In this document: one piece after another, positions 1 through 10,579 of the stretch | Position numbering within the stretch: position 1 is the first letter of the stretch | Layout: each line of letters begins with the position of its first letter | From: Histomonas meleagridis | Lineage: Eukaryota; Parabasalia; Tritrichomonadida; Dientamoebidae | Length of the DNA: 64,000 bases | Assembly (NCBI GenBank): GCA_020186115.1 | Contig: WSYJ01000180.1 | Span: forward strand, 247,366 to 311,365 | Direction: 5' to 3' | The notes under the pieces: generated by a model | The model's database searches: none | What the model saw: the letters and a program-made list of their open reading frames with translations, nothing else | Told to the model about the DNA's origin: nothing | Program-made: the position numbers and the translations under genes

Positions 1-2228
1 TTAGTTATGGATTGACCAACAACAACATGTCCAAAATCAAGTACTTCTTGGTTAAGTATAATAGATGGCGATGCACCTTCCCCAATAAGAGTTAGAACAC
101 ATCGAATGTTTGGTTTATCGGCACACTGAATCACCACTTTTGATGTAAACTTTACATTAGCGGTTGGGGTGAACCTGATTCTAATTGGAGTGCCCTGAAG
201 CGGTTTTAATTCTGTAGATGGAGTAAGAACATCAAAGGAGCCATGCTCAAAGATAAATTCGAGTGGAAGACGACGCTTAACAACACTCTTAATGGTAACA
301 ATTGCATCAAGAGATTGTCCTGTTGCAACAACACCAAAATTTATCTTTGAAAGTGAAAGATCTATAAAATCTTCACTTTTGGTTTCTTTACCACCTACCA
401 ATACTTCTGTAACGAACAGCTGTGGAAGGATTGATGCACCTTTAAGAAGAAGATGATTTGATCCATTCGATCCATTACAACGCCAGAAACAAGAAACACT
501 TTTTTCATAAGTTTTGTAAGTGAATTCAGGATCAATTTGTTGTTTTGGTTCGTGCGCCTCTTCTTTATCTTCTTTTTTTCGATCTCTTAACTTTTTCCTG
601 ATCACGCTTTTTGAACTGCTTCTTGATAAAGGAGAAACGTCACTGTCTGTCCCACTATCAGCTACCCGAAGTGGCACTGTTGGCTTGAATGTAATAAAAA
701 CATTTTTGGAAGAATTTGGTGGAATTGTTGATACAACTGGATCAAATAAGAAGTCGTCGAATTTACCAAACTCGAACTCGAGCGGTTGATTCTTTTGATT
801 CGTGAGAGTTACTGAATATGATGATTCAGTTCCAAGAGGTGTAGCTTCAAATAAAATTGATGATTCAGACATTAATAAAGGTGATTGTGTTATGTTTGCC
901 AAACAAGGTATATTGAACTTTTGTCCATTTAGTGTTGCTAAACTAATTTGGAATTCGTATTTCTTTGGAACTGGCGCTTGAAAAGAGACGTTTACCTCAA
1001 CGGTTTCGCCGGGTAAAATTAGCCCAAAACCGTCGAACGGTTGTACCGATACACCTGAAGGTAAACCTATGAAACCGAAGTTACACAAAATCTTCAGATG
1101 CGACTTGATTTTAAGGGGAACTTCCTTTGATTCCGTTGTTATAAATGTGCCAAAATCTATCACTGAAGGTTCAAACGTTAAACGAGAAGATGATGGAGTA
1201 AATGTTAAATTTAAAGGAACAGGAAGAACTTGGTTTGCAATTTCCAATGAGATTGGAAACGAAGCTGTTTGTTCAATTCGTGGGAAATGCTGTTTAAACT
1301 TTTTCGTTAGCCTTAGTTTAACACCAATTTGAAGAGATGATTGAGATCTAATAAATCCAAGTTTTGGAACAAATTCAACATATTTTTCAAGATTTGGAGG
1401 TAAGTTAACAATAAATCTATGTGTAATATTACTTCGATTATGTGCAATGATTGTTGATCTATATAGTTCGTTATAAAGACAAACTCCAAAATCAATTTGA
1501 TTTGATTCTAAAAATACAGGAACATCAACTCCAACGCCTTCCAATGGAAGACTACAAACAAAAGGTTCGAATTCTTTGTGTGATGATGATATTTTGATAT
1601 TAATAGTAAATTTTAATTGACATGGCTTTTTTGGTCTGAAAACTACTTTTAATGTGGATTTCCCATAACCATTGACAATGCCATGCCGTGGAGAAAAACG
1701 TATAATTCCGTCTTCTGCTTCTTCAAGAGTGAGAAATCCAGGATCAACCTTAGTAGAGCCGAGAGAAATAGCCCAAAGAGCAGAAAGAGCTCCGTAGTTT
1801 CTTATTGTAAGATTACGTTCTATTTCTTCTCCAAGTGTAACATTACCAATATTTAAAACATCAAATGGTTCAATTTGAATATTTACAACCTTTGGCAAAC
1901 ATTCGATCTCAACATCGAATGGGCCTGTTTGAGCAAGAAAATGAAGAGAACATTTGATTTGTGAATTAAATTTTGGTGTGAAATTAAGGGATAGTTCAAC
2001 AGAAACGCCGGGCGAAACATATCCAGGTGGCTTGCTGTTTATTTTGAACAATGTTTCATATTCTTTGTCAACTCCAATGACTTTATATGTATTCCTTGAA
2101 AATGAAACATTTGTAAGTGTGAATGGAATATTCATTGTTTCACCAACTACAAAGTCACGGAAAACCAAAACAGCAGGATCAGAAATAAATGGTGGGCCTT
2201 TCTGCGTTTTGGCTTTGCTTAAGAGCAT
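1..2228 (-). CDS. ASH/MSP-domain axonemal protein, CFAP74-like (3' part beyond window)
   Basis: The minus strand is open from an ATG at 2228 to the window edge, about 742 codons with no stop; I read the frame at several points. The product is a chain of immunoglobulin-like ASH/MSP modules, each with the signature 'x-hydrophobic-x-F-G-x-hydrophobic' followed by a conserved L-x-N stretch (for example IEPFDVLNIGNVTLGE and SQSSLQIGV). ASH modules occur in hydin, CFAP74, CFAP65 and other central-apparatus proteins of motile flagella. The start (MLLSKAKTQKGPPF) most resembles CFAP74, but assignment within the group is uncertain. A basic, serine-rich linker lies near 560-640. The C-terminus is off the window. 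Confidence 0.62.
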   Translation of the reverse strand, partial: MLLSKAKTQKGPPFISDPAVLVFRDFVVGETMNIPFTLTNVSFSRNTYKVIGVDKEYETLFKINSKPPGYVSPGVSVELSLNFTPKFNSQIKCSLHFLAQTGPFDVEIECLPKVVNIQIEPFDVLNIGNVTLGEEIERNLTIRNYGALSALWAISLGSTKVDPGFLTLEEAEDGIIRFSPRHGIVNGYGKSTLKVVFRPKKPCQLKFTINIKISSSHKEFEPFVCSLPLEGVGVDVPVFLESNQIDFGVCLYNELYRSTIIAHNRSNITHRFIVNLPPNLEKYVEFVPKLGFIRSQSSLQIGVKLRLTKKFKQHFPRIEQTASFPISLEIANQVLPVPLNLTFTPSSSRLTFEPSVIDFGTFITTESKEVPLKIKSHLKILCNFGFIGLPSGVSVQPFDGFGLILPGETVEVNVSFQAPVPKKYEFQISLATLNGQKFNIPCLANITQSPLLMSESSILFEATPLGTESSYSVTLTNQKNQPLEFEFGKFDDFLFDPVVSTIPPNSSKNVFITFKPTVPLRVADSGTDSDVSPLSRSSSKSVIRKKLRDRKKEDKEEAHEPKQQIDPEFTYKTYEKSVSCFWRCNGSNGSNHLLLKGASILPQLFVTEVLVGGKETKSEDFIDLSLSKINFGVVATGQSLDAIVTIKSVVKRRLPLEFIFEHGSFDVLTPSTELKPLQGTPIRIRFTPTANVKFTSKVVIQCADKPNIRCVLTLIGEGASPSIILNQEVLDFGHVVVGQSIT

Positions 2229-2552
2229 TTAAATAACGTACATAGCTGAAGAAAAGTGGAAGTGTATTTTCCTCTTTGGTGTTATTTCTTCAATGTTAAT
2301 ATTGTTTAAATATCTCAGAAATCTCTTTGTACGCGATTTACCTTTTATGCAAAAAAGAAGCACAATTTTTTCAATTGATTAAATGTAAAAGTCTATTTTT
2401 TATTCCAAAATTCATCTAGCTTATTGTGCCATAGTAAGGTTTTCTTTGTTTCAATCCTGAAGCAAATTCTCCAATGTTGGCAAAATAATGTTTTAAAAAG
2501 ATTAAGTAATGAAATGTTATGTGAAATAATTAACGTTAACGTTCCCCATCAA

Positions 2553-4733
2553 ATGTCGCTGGATGTACTTCGTCAATATTATGGATTAGATGAGCCTAAA
2601 ATAGTGGAAAACCCAATGGACATTAATTCACCAAGTTTTGAAGTCCAGCCATTCTTCCAATCTTTGGTTGCTTCCAAAGATTTAACACAGCTCAAACGAG
2701 AATACACACAATTGGAATGCGATATCCATACTCTTGATAACGAACTACAAAATATGGTTTATGATAATTATACAAAGTTTTTACAAGCCTCTGAAACCAT
2801 ACATTCAATGAAAGATGGATTAGTTACTCTTTCATCACAAATGAAGAGCTTAATGTCAGGACTAGAAGATGTTGAAAAGCATACACTAGAAGTTAGGAAA
2901 GATTTAGATCCAACACATCAACAGATATCAAGATTAGTTGGAATTTCTCGTCTTCTCGATCGAATTGACTTTATTTCACGTCTTCCATACAAGCTCCACG
3001 CTGATGTTGAATGTCAAAATTATGAACATGCTGTTGATATTTGGCTCAGTGCAGAAAAAATATTAGAATCACAGACACATTATGAATCATTTACCAAAAT
3101 TAAGAACGAATGTAAATCCATTATTGAAGAAATCAAAGTTAAAGTTCGTGTTCAATTATCTGATGAAAATACTCCTATTAAAGAATCAGTAAGTCTTGCA
3201 GCAACATTGATAAAATTACAATTTTCACCAAGTATCATTATTCCGGAGCTAATAGCTCAACAAACTGCAAAAGATGATAAAACAATTTCTACAATCGACA
3301 CAAGTCTCGAACCGTTTGCGCTCATTCAAAAAGTCCAATACACTATCGTTCTCGATTCAACTGAATTTGTGGAAGAGTACGATAAACATCTTTCAAAATT
3401 TGCAACCGCAGAAACCGTTGACGATACACATAAAAGTGACAAATATATAACTGAATATCGACAAACACTTTTTAAGAAGATCACAAAATTATTCTCCTTG
3501 AAAACTATATGCGAACTTAAGAGTGATGCATTTGCTCACTTTGTGAATGAGTTTTCTCAAAAGATTGGAAAATCATCTCTTCCTCAACAAATGAAATCAT
3601 TCACAAAATGGCTTTTACAAAAATATATCCAATACCACTTCACAGAGCTTTGCGATGCAGCAATCAAAGCTATTACAACGACTAATAAGGCTCAAAATAG
3701 CGAACAAATATTTACAGAAACAATTTCCAACTTCAAACGTGACTCTAGCCTTCTGTTTTCTAGCTTTAGGGAACTTGTTGAAGCTCTTCCTGAAGCCAAA
3801 CAACTTATTACGCAACTTTCAACAAAACATATTTCTCAAATTCTCAACGAACTCGACAAAGTCGATGCTCGTTCATGTCTTTTTGCGTTTGGTCTTGCAC
3901 AGTACTTCAGCATCAAGCTTATTCCATTTATTTTTGAGCAAGTATCTCGAATTGATTCATCTTCATCAACACTAAACATCCAAACTATCTATCAAAACAA
4001 CGCCACTGAAATCGCGGAGAAGTGTTTATGGCGTTTTATTGAGAGCAAGCGGAAAATGCTTTCGGAAATAATTGTTCAAGGAATGACATCCAAGAATTGG
4101 CTTGATGCCAAGACGCCTCATGATGCAAGTATCTCCATATGCCTTGCCATTCAAGAAATGGCTGAGATGTGGAGTCAGCTTAACCAAATCATGAGCAAAA
4201 TCGTCAGCGATGACGCATCATCAAGTCATAGTAGCCGATCGTCGCGAAACCGTTTTTCGGGGTACTCCGGATCAGCGTTCAAATCCTCTCAAACGCCACT
4301 TTTCCACGGTTTGAGGGAGGACAACATACATCAAATCGACAGATTGTTCACAACCGTTAACCGTCTTCACCTGAATCGGAAAATCGACTTTAATAATAAA
4401 GCAGTTCTGACTGCTACAGCAATGTATTCACTTAAGACATTGCTGGAGTTGGTTAGGAACACAACGTTTTCTTGTGCGGGATTTAATCAAATGCAAGTGG
4501 ATACATTCTTCATTTATATGGCGATATTTGATAAGATAGATGATACAAATTTGTTCAACGCTCTCATAGAAGAAATACTTAGCTCCGTTGCAGAAAGAAC
4601 AATTGAACCAATTCCATTTAAGATGGTTGTTTTGCAAGAAATATACTCAAGATCTGATTCAGTCGTGAAGGCAGACGATAACAAAGCAAACCCAAGTAGT
4701 GGAAACTCAGTTCTTAAACCAGAAACAGAGTAA
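2553..4733 (+). CDS. VPS51: Vps51-like subunit of the GARP/EARP tethering complex
   Basis: This is a 726-residue protein. The first 120 residues carry the Vps51/Vps67 signature: LRQYYGLDEP, then FxVxxFFxSLV, then a long coiled coil with L-x-N-E-L-Q-N-M-V-Y-D-N-Y-x-K-F-x-x-A-S-E-T-I. The rest is an alpha-helical rod, as expected for CATCHR-family tethers that link endosome-derived vesicles to the Golgi. I chose ATG 2553 because homologues begin just before the L-x-x-Y-Y-G-L motif. The frame stays open upstream with another ATG at 2514, so the start could be longer. A low-complexity serine stretch lies near residues 560-590. The downstream neighbour is a decayed GTPase. Confidence 0.82.
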   Translation: MSLDVLRQYYGLDEPKIVENPMDINSPSFEVQPFFQSLVASKDLTQLKREYTQLECDIHTLDNELQNMVYDNYTKFLQASETIHSMKDGLVTLSSQMKSLMSGLEDVEKHTLEVRKDLDPTHQQISRLVGISRLLDRIDFISRLPYKLHADVECQNYEHAVDIWLSAEKILESQTHYESFTKIKNECKSIIEEIKVKVRVQLSDENTPIKESVSLAATLIKLQFSPSIIIPELIAQQTAKDDKTISTIDTSLEPFALIQKVQYTIVLDSTEFVEEYDKHLSKFATAETVDDTHKSDKYITEYRQTLFKKITKLFSLKTICELKSDAFAHFVNEFSQKIGKSSLPQQMKSFTKWLLQKYIQYHFTELCDAAIKAITTTNKAQNSEQIFTETISNFKRDSSLLFSSFRELVEALPEAKQLITQLSTKHISQILNELDKVDARSCLFAFGLAQYFSIKLIPFIFEQVSRIDSSSSTLNIQTIYQNNATEIAEKCLWRFIESKRKMLSEIIVQGMTSKNWLDAKTPHDASISICLAIQEMAEMWSQLNQIMSKIVSDDASSSHSSRSSRNRFSGYSGSAFKSSQTPLFHGLREDNIHQIDRLFTTVNRLHLNRKIDFNNKAVLTATAMYSLKTLLELVRNTTFSCAGFNQMQVDTFFIYMAIFDKIDDTNLFNALIEEILSSVAERTIEPIPFKMVVLQEIYSRSDSVVKADDNKANPSSGNSVLKPETE

Positions 4734-4825
4734 ACTTTTCTTAATCGTATCTTTTTTAAGTTTTTTCACTTTAATATTCCATATAGAGAACGTTTAAATC
4801 TGACGACCGTTTAAAACACTTCACT

Positions 4826-4832
4826 TCACTTT
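4826..4832 (+). promoter_or_regulatory. Initiator-like TCACTTT
   Basis: This matches the trichomonad initiator consensus TCA(+1)-Y-W. It lies 22 bases before the ATG of the GTPase relic, the usual distance in these organisms. Confidence 0.45.
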
Positions 4833-4854
4833 GCCGTAAAGAAAAAATTTCAAA

Positions 4855-5458
4855 ATGGAAAATAATGAAATAACTATTGAAATTTTGCTTTTTGGCTGTT
4901 CTTCTGTCGGGACAGATGATATATTCAAACAATTTTTTGGAAAAGGTTCATCAGATAAAACTAATGAAATAAGTACTAAGCTATTTGTGGAAATAGAGTA
5001 ATAACTATTGACGGCAGAGCAACCAGAATCAAAGCATTTGATACTGGTGACAAGAACATTTCAGAACAATTTCAAAATCTTATTTAAGAACTTTAGATGC
5101 AATCATTTTTATATTTGATTTTACAGATGAAGAAACTTTTGCGTTGATTAAATATTGTATGAATTCAATCAATATAAATGAAAATAAATCATTGATTTTC
5201 TTCATTGTTGGAAATAATTGCGATCTTGATAAAGTGGTTCCACAAAATGAAATTGATGAATTACAGAAAAAACATAATGCTAAATTCTACCAGATCTCAA
5301 CCAAAAATGGTATAAATGTTGAAGAAACATTTTTTGATATTGCAAAATTAATAAAAGAACACAAAGAAAATGAAGAAAACAAACCAACTCAAAGAGATAT
5401 TAATAAGCAAAACAAGAAGGAAGACAATAGCAAAAAGGTAATATGCATTATGTGTTAA
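4855..5458 (+). pseudogene. Rab/Ras-like small GTPase relic
   Basis: Translation starts at ATG 4855 but is broken by at least two frameshifts (stops near 5000 and 5085). In order there is a degenerate P-loop (GCSSVGTD, with GK[S/T] lost), a switch-II-like FDTGD in place of WDTAG, a base-recognition motif GNNCDLD in place of GNKxDL, an ISTKNGINVEETF motif like SAKTGxNVEExF, and a C-terminal CIMC that would fit prenylation. The conserved C-terminal half is one open frame from 5144 to 5458. A TCACTTT initiator lies 23 bases before the ATG. Loss of the P-loop plus frameshifts argue for a pseudogene. Confidence 0.7.
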
Positions 5459-5747
5459 TAAAATTTTGCGTTCTTTGATTTTAAATTTTTGAAATTTATC
5501 ATGAAGAAAAAAATTGATTAAAATACGAATTCAAATATTATTGAAAATTGATAAAATATTCCATTGGAAATATTAAAATCATTCCATGTAATTTTTTATA
5601 AAAATGAGTAAAGGATAAAATTTAACATAATATAAATTGTATGCTAATAATATAAAAATTTGTGATTTAACATTCACAATAATTTTTTATTTAATAAAAT
5701 GTATTTAAAACAATTTTCAAATTTGGGAAAGTTATAAAATTTTTTAT

Positions 5748-8700
5748 TTATATCTTTTGACCAATTTCTACAAATGTATCAAATGATGAAGGACTTACAA
5801 ATTGTTTTGGAACATCAAAGTATTTCGAAACAAAATTTAACAGTTCCAATTTTCGATTATTTTTCACCAATGAATCGAAAATAATTTTAAAATGTTTTTT
5901 ATTTTTTGCGTTTTTAATTATTTCATCAAAATAAAATGTATCAAAGAACAAATGCACAAATCCTTTGTCCAATATTATTTCCACAACATTTTGATTTAAT
6001 TCGTATTTTGTTCTTTTTATTTTAATTGCTTCTTTTATTACAAATTCAAAATTTGATGTAATTCCGAAATAAGCATCTGAAGTTTTTGAAAGAATTTCTA
6101 ATTCATCTTCTTCATTAAAGATAGTATCCCAAAAACTTCTATTTTGAATCATATTAAAACTAAAGAAATTTATAACAATTTCTTTAATTTCATTTTTTGT
6201 TAAAATCTTAAACGAATTCCATTTGTAAACTAGTGAAAAAATCGATTTTATTGAAATTTTTGTCAGATTTCGGTTTATAACTGAAATCAAATTATTGACT
6301 GTCAGTTTTTCTGTAAACGTTTCAATATTTAATTCTTGAAGAAAAATATTTGTTTCGATTTGACATATTATTAAATTATTAATAATTTCATTATTTTTTA
6401 TGTTTTCTAGAATTTGCTTTTGTTTTTCTAAAGAAAAATTTAAAAATAATTTCATTCCGAAAGAATTAAAATTATCGAAATCAAATTCATTAAATAAATT
6501 TTTTGAATAAATTTTGGAAATTAAATAAAAGAAAACTTCGAAATTTTCATTTTGTTTAATTTCCGCGAATTTTTTTAATGATTCATTTAAATTTTTAATG
6601 AAACCGAAACTAAATTTTATTAATAAATCGTTTTTCGTTTCGAACATAAATAACAAAATATTAATATCATTCATTGGTTTAATCAAACTTAAAGATTTAT
6701 AATGTAAAAAAGAATCAATTTGTTTCATATTACAATTTATAATTGATTCATCACAAATTTTATTTCTTAAATTATTATCATTAAATTCTTTTGATGATAA
6801 ATATTTTAATCGAATTATATCATTTGAATTCATTAAAAATTTAGTTCCGAAATTAATTTCATTATTTTCATAACAAATTAATGCAAAAGTTTCATCAATT
6901 TTTTTATGATTAATTTCTTTTACAAATTTTTTACAAACATCTTCCACTTTTGCATAAAGCTCTGAAATATTACAATTTGATTTCGAATTTGTTTTAATAA
7001 TATTTATAATTAATTCCGTTTTATTGTTCATATAATCATTAATAATTTTCGTTGTCATTTTATTATAAGCAATTTTTGAGATTATTTTATAAATTTTTAA
7101 TTTGTTTTTTATTTCATTTGTTTCTTCATTATATAAATTGATTGGAATTTTCTTGAAACAATCGAAAACAAATTTCAATTTATTAATTTTTAAGTTTTTT
7201 GTTAGAGAATTAATTTCAAATATTAATATATCTCTTTCTATTTCATTATTAATTATTATCTCATTAATTTTTCTTTGATTAAAATTATATTTCAAATTTA
7301 TATTATTTAATGATTGTAATAATTCTTTATCATCATTTAAATAATAAAAATTAATTTCTTTCGAAATTATATAATAATTTTCCCAATCATTTGTTACATC
7401 AGCAATTTCTAAAATCAATTTTGATGAAATTATATTTTTAATCGTTTCTAAATTTAATGCGTTTTTATATTCACTTAAAATTATAGCGAATTTTAACAAA
7501 TTTAAATTTTTATCATTAATAAAATTATTAAATTTATTTATAATTAATTCTCCAATTTCTTTTGTTATAGGAAAAATTATTTTGTCAATAATATCATTTG
7601 TAATTTTTTGTGCTTTTTCATATGAATTTAACTTCTTAAGGAAAATTGAAGTTTCGATAATTTTCGACTTTAATGAAATATTACCGAAAACATTCGAATT
7701 TATATCGATAAAAGGATCAATTAAAAAATCATTTAAAACATTTTGATCTCTTTCCATTACATATTTCGCTTCATTCTTTAATAACGATATTAAAGAATTT
7801 GCGTTATCACAATTTAATGCAAGTAATTTCAATCGTTGTAATTCATTCATATTATAATAATTTTCGAAGTTTAATTTTATTTCGTTTTGATTAATTTTAT
7901 TAATATATTCATCGAATTCGATTGCCAAATTTAATTCTTTCTTAAGTGATGGAAATATATTATAACCAATTTGTAACAACTCAATTGTTGTTGTTATATT
8001 TCCGGTGTTTTTATCTATTAATATTGCGCGATCTATAAAACTTTGTTTAATATAAGGTATTAATTTCTTATAATTTTGTGGTGACTCAAATAATGAAATA
8101 TTTTGTAATACTTCGGTTTGGATTTTCGGTGTTATTTCACTTGAGGTTTCATATATAATTTCGATCTTTTTATATAATTTTTGCCTGGCTAAATCAATTA
8201 AATATAATTTAAGTTTGCAATTTCGATATTTGATCCATTCTTTAGAATCAAATGTTTCTTCCATTAATTTTAAATAACTATTAAAACGCTCTTTAATGTT
8301 ATTCATCGTTTTATTGTTTGGATCAATTTCGGTTCCAATTTTAATTAAAGTTTTAACAATTTCTTCACTTTCACCATTCGTTGAAATACAAAATGTTAAT
8401 ACCCATTGTTTATCTTTGATCTTTTCTAAATGCTCTTGAATGGATTCTTTAGTTAAAACATTTTGTTTAAGATATTCTTTATGATAAATATCATAATCAA
8501 ATTGATGAAGATTTTGAAGAATTATCGAATCACCAAAATTCCCTTGTTCACAACTTTTACAATATAACGAATATGGAGATGTTGAGAAAAATTGGATAAG
8601 ATCAAAATGATAACATTTACCATATTTTTCTCGTGGCTCAATAAGTAAAAACCCGTTAACGGTCTTCTTCATAATTGAATGGGGTTTAACGGCTGTGTAT

Positions 8701-9488
8701 TGAATTTCGTCGGTTTCAAGTGAGGTGAACGAAATGTTTCCAAAATTATTTAAAGAAACAATGTGTGTTGATTCCCATGGAATAAAAAAAATTGCTTTGC
8801 TTGTCTTGATTGTCTTAATTTTATGAAAGGTCTTTGAATATATTTGAATATCATGATTAGAATTTAATACAAAAAATTCTTCATTATCTTGGAAATAAAA
8901 CGCATCAATAATATCACCAAGATATATATTATATTTTGTTGTTTGTAGATTTTGATCTATAGAAAAAACTGAATTTTTACTGACAAAATTAATCATCGAA
9001 AAATCTGAAAATACAAAATAATGTTTGGGAATATTTTTGATTACAACTTTTTGTTCAATTATTTCGATTAATGAGTTGGATGAGAATGTATAAATATTTG
9101 TAGAAAGTCTAAAAAGATATTTATAATTTGTTTTGAGTTTTTTATTTTGAATTAAATTTAAATGCAAATCATATGCTAGTAAAATATTATTTGAAAGTAC
9201 TAATATCTCATCTGAATCTTTTGTAAAAATTATGAATTTTTCTTGCGATGATTTAATTGGAAGTTCTACAAAATAAAAAATATTTTTTGGCAGACATATT
9301 GAATATAAATATGAGCCAATTGCTAATGCTACATAACCATTGGATTCATGGTAACAATAACATTGAAATGAATTTTTAAATAAAGATTCACTTTTAAATA
9401 ATGAACTTCCAAATAAGTCATTCATTGAAAACGAAGCAAAGTCCTCCTGAATTATTTGTTTTTCGAAATATACCCTGGCAGATTCCAT
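5748..9488 (-). CDS. Large beta-propeller plus alpha-solenoid protein, unrecognised
   Basis: This is a 1246-residue AT-rich gene. ATG 9488 is preferred because the upstream extension begins only at a TTG. Roughly residues 1-330 are beta-rich with repeated short strands and aromatic residues, like a WD-type propeller. From about residue 400 it is almost entirely helical, rich in N, K, I and E, like the solenoids of coat and tether proteins (Sec39/NBAS, ROD, Vps class). No catalytic motif is visible. A trafficking role is inferred from overall architecture only. An AT-rich gap of about 290 bases separates it from the GTPase relic. Confidence 0.55.
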   Translation of the reverse strand: MESARVYFEKQIIQEDFASFSMNDLFGSSLFKSESLFKNSFQCYCYHESNGYVALAIGSYLYSICLPKNIFYFVELPIKSSQEKFIIFTKDSDEILVLSNNILLAYDLHLNLIQNKKLKTNYKYLFRLSTNIYTFSSNSLIEIIEQKVVIKNIPKHYFVFSDFSMINFVSKNSVFSIDQNLQTTKYNIYLGDIIDAFYFQDNEEFFVLNSNHDIQIYSKTFHKIKTIKTSKAIFFIPWESTHIVSLNNFGNISFTSLETDEIQYTAVKPHSIMKKTVNGFLLIEPREKYGKCYHFDLIQFFSTSPYSLYCKSCEQGNFGDSIILQNLHQFDYDIYHKEYLKQNVLTKESIQEHLEKIKDKQWVLTFCISTNGESEEIVKTLIKIGTEIDPNNKTMNNIKERFNSYLKLMEETFDSKEWIKYRNCKLKLYLIDLARQKLYKKIEIIYETSSEITPKIQTEVLQNISLFESPQNYKKLIPYIKQSFIDRAILIDKNTGNITTTIELLQIGYNIFPSLKKELNLAIEFDEYINKINQNEIKLNFENYYNMNELQRLKLLALNCDNANSLISLLKNEAKYVMERDQNVLNDFLIDPFIDINSNVFGNISLKSKIIETSIFLKKLNSYEKAQKITNDIIDKIIFPITKEIGELIINKFNNFINDKNLNLLKFAIILSEYKNALNLETIKNIISSKLILEIADVTNDWENYYIISKEINFYYLNDDKELLQSLNNINLKYNFNQRKINEIIINNEIERDILIFEINSLTKNLKINKLKFVFDCFKKIPINLYNEETNEIKNKLKIYKIISKIAYNKMTTKIINDYMNNKTELIINIIKTNSKSNCNISELYAKVEDVCKKFVKEINHKKIDETFALICYENNEINFGTKFLMNSNDIIRLKYLSSKEFNDNNLRNKICDESIINCNMKQIDSFLHYKSLSLIKPMNDINILLFMFETKNDLLIKFSFGFIKNLNESLKKFAEIKQNENFEVFFYLISKIYSKNLFNEFDFDNFNSFGMKLFLNFSLEKQKQILENIKNNEIINNLIICQIETNIFLQELNIETFTEKLTVNNLISVINRNLTKISIKSIFSLVYKWNSFKILTKNEIKEIVINFFSFNMIQNRSFWDTIFNEEDELEILSKTSDAYFGITSNFEFVIKEAIKIKRTKYELNQNVVEIILDKGFVHLFFDTFYFDEIIKNAKNKKHFKIIFDSLVKNNRKLELLNFVSKYFDVPKQFVSPSSFDTFVEIGQKI

Positions 9489-9647
9489 CGATCGCCAAAG
9501 GTAAGAATCAGATTCTGGCAAAAATAATTTATCAGAAATATTTTTAATTTCAAAGAAATAATTTTACAAAACATAAAATTTTATAAACGGTCACAAACGA
9601 CTTCATAAAAATATTTTTTTGTTTCTAAAAACAAAATTTTATTACAA

Positions 9648-10508
9648 TTATTTTTGTTCATTTGACTCCATATACTTTTTACCTTCTTCTAAAATGTCAG
9701 TATCGATATCTCCTTCCAAGAATCTAATTGCTGCTGCTGACCATTCAAGTAGAATTGGATCATTTACATCAATTTTCTTTGTTTTCATTATTATATCAAA
9801 TGCACCTTGATTCAAAGCTTCTCTTCTAGCAGGTTCTGAGCATCCGACAAACGCAGCAAAAATCCCCACAATTTTTGACTTACTCTGTTTGATTGGAAGG
9901 ACGTCTTGTTTGATATAAGAAAGCAGATCAGCTATGAATGTTTTTGTATCAAAGAGTTCTGGCTGATGTTCAAGTGCATCATGAAGCCTATCTAACATTA
10001 TGAATACAAGATTTTCATGTGACATTGCATATCGAAGAACATCTGACGCAATTGGTGGGAATAATGTTATCAAACAAAACTCAAGTTCATCATTATCTGG
10101 GAGATTAAAGAAAGGTTCAAGTAAATCAATTGATATTTGATTTCTAAAAGCTGACTCTGGTTGTGTGCATGTTATAATAAACATGAGAGCTGCAGTTGCT
10201 GGTGGTACTGTCCATTGAATGGTTTTGAATTTTGGCGTGATTAAAGGAAATAAGCGATTTTGAGAATCTTCATTTTGAACGCAAAGATTATTACATAGTT
10301 GAAGAACTAATACAAGGTTTTCTGATTCTTTTAGGTTTGCTAGGAAAAAATCGTCAGGGATTGAATTACGAATCAAATCTTGTGTTTCACGGCCTTTTGC
10401 ACAAAGATTCCGAAGTTTTTTAAGGACAGATCCATCATAAGAAGAATCTTTTATGCGTTCAATAAGAGGTGGTACCTGTTTAAGTCCAAAAAGATCAAAA
10501 TCTTCCAT
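9648..10508 (-). CDS. Ataxin-10-like armadillo protein
   Basis: This is a 286-residue helical repeat protein. The N-terminal part has the ataxin-10-like pattern L-C-N-N-L-C-V-Q-N-E-D-S-Q-N-R. The C-terminus (near residues 235-275) has N-D-P-I-L-L-E-W-S-A-A-A-I-R-F-L-E-G, which resembles the ataxin-10 C-terminal domain where N-P-x-x-x-E-W-x-x-x-A-I-R-x-L is conserved. Ataxin-10 relatives act in cytokinesis and ciliary/centrosomal scaffolding. ATG 10508 is preferred over the upstream ATG at 10565 because an initiator-like TCATATT lies 10 bases before it. The gene is divergent from the Sde2-like gene across only about 70 bases. Confidence 0.62.
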   Translation of the reverse strand: MEDFDLFGLKQVPPLIERIKDSSYDGSVLKKLRNLCAKGRETQDLIRNSIPDDFFLANLKESENLVLVLQLCNNLCVQNEDSQNRLFPLITPKFKTIQWTVPPATAALMFIITCTQPESAFRNQISIDLLEPFFNLPDNDELEFCLITLFPPIASDVLRYAMSHENLVFIMLDRLHDALEHQPELFDTKTFIADLLSYIKQDVLPIKQSKSKIVGIFAAFVGCSEPARREALNQGAFDIIMKTKKIDVNDPILLEWSAAAIRFLEGDIDTDILEEGKKYMESNEQK

Positions 10509-10514
10509 GGTCAA

Positions 10515-10521
10515 AATATGA
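10515..10521 (-). promoter_or_regulatory. Initiator-like TCATATT
   Basis: Read on the minus strand this is TCA(+1)TATT, six bases between its end and ATG 10508. It helps decide that start codon. Confidence 0.5.
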
Positions 10522-10579
10522 CGATAAAATCCAACTGAATTTTTGGGGTACTCCAAAACGAACAATTTAAATTTTATAA

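Noticed and set aside
3655-3975. Plus-strand frame of 106 residues within the Vps51 gene
   Set aside because: Out-of-frame shadow of a well-supported gene.
9619-9810. Small plus-strand frame
   Set aside because: Antisense to the ataxin-10-like gene, no family resemblance.
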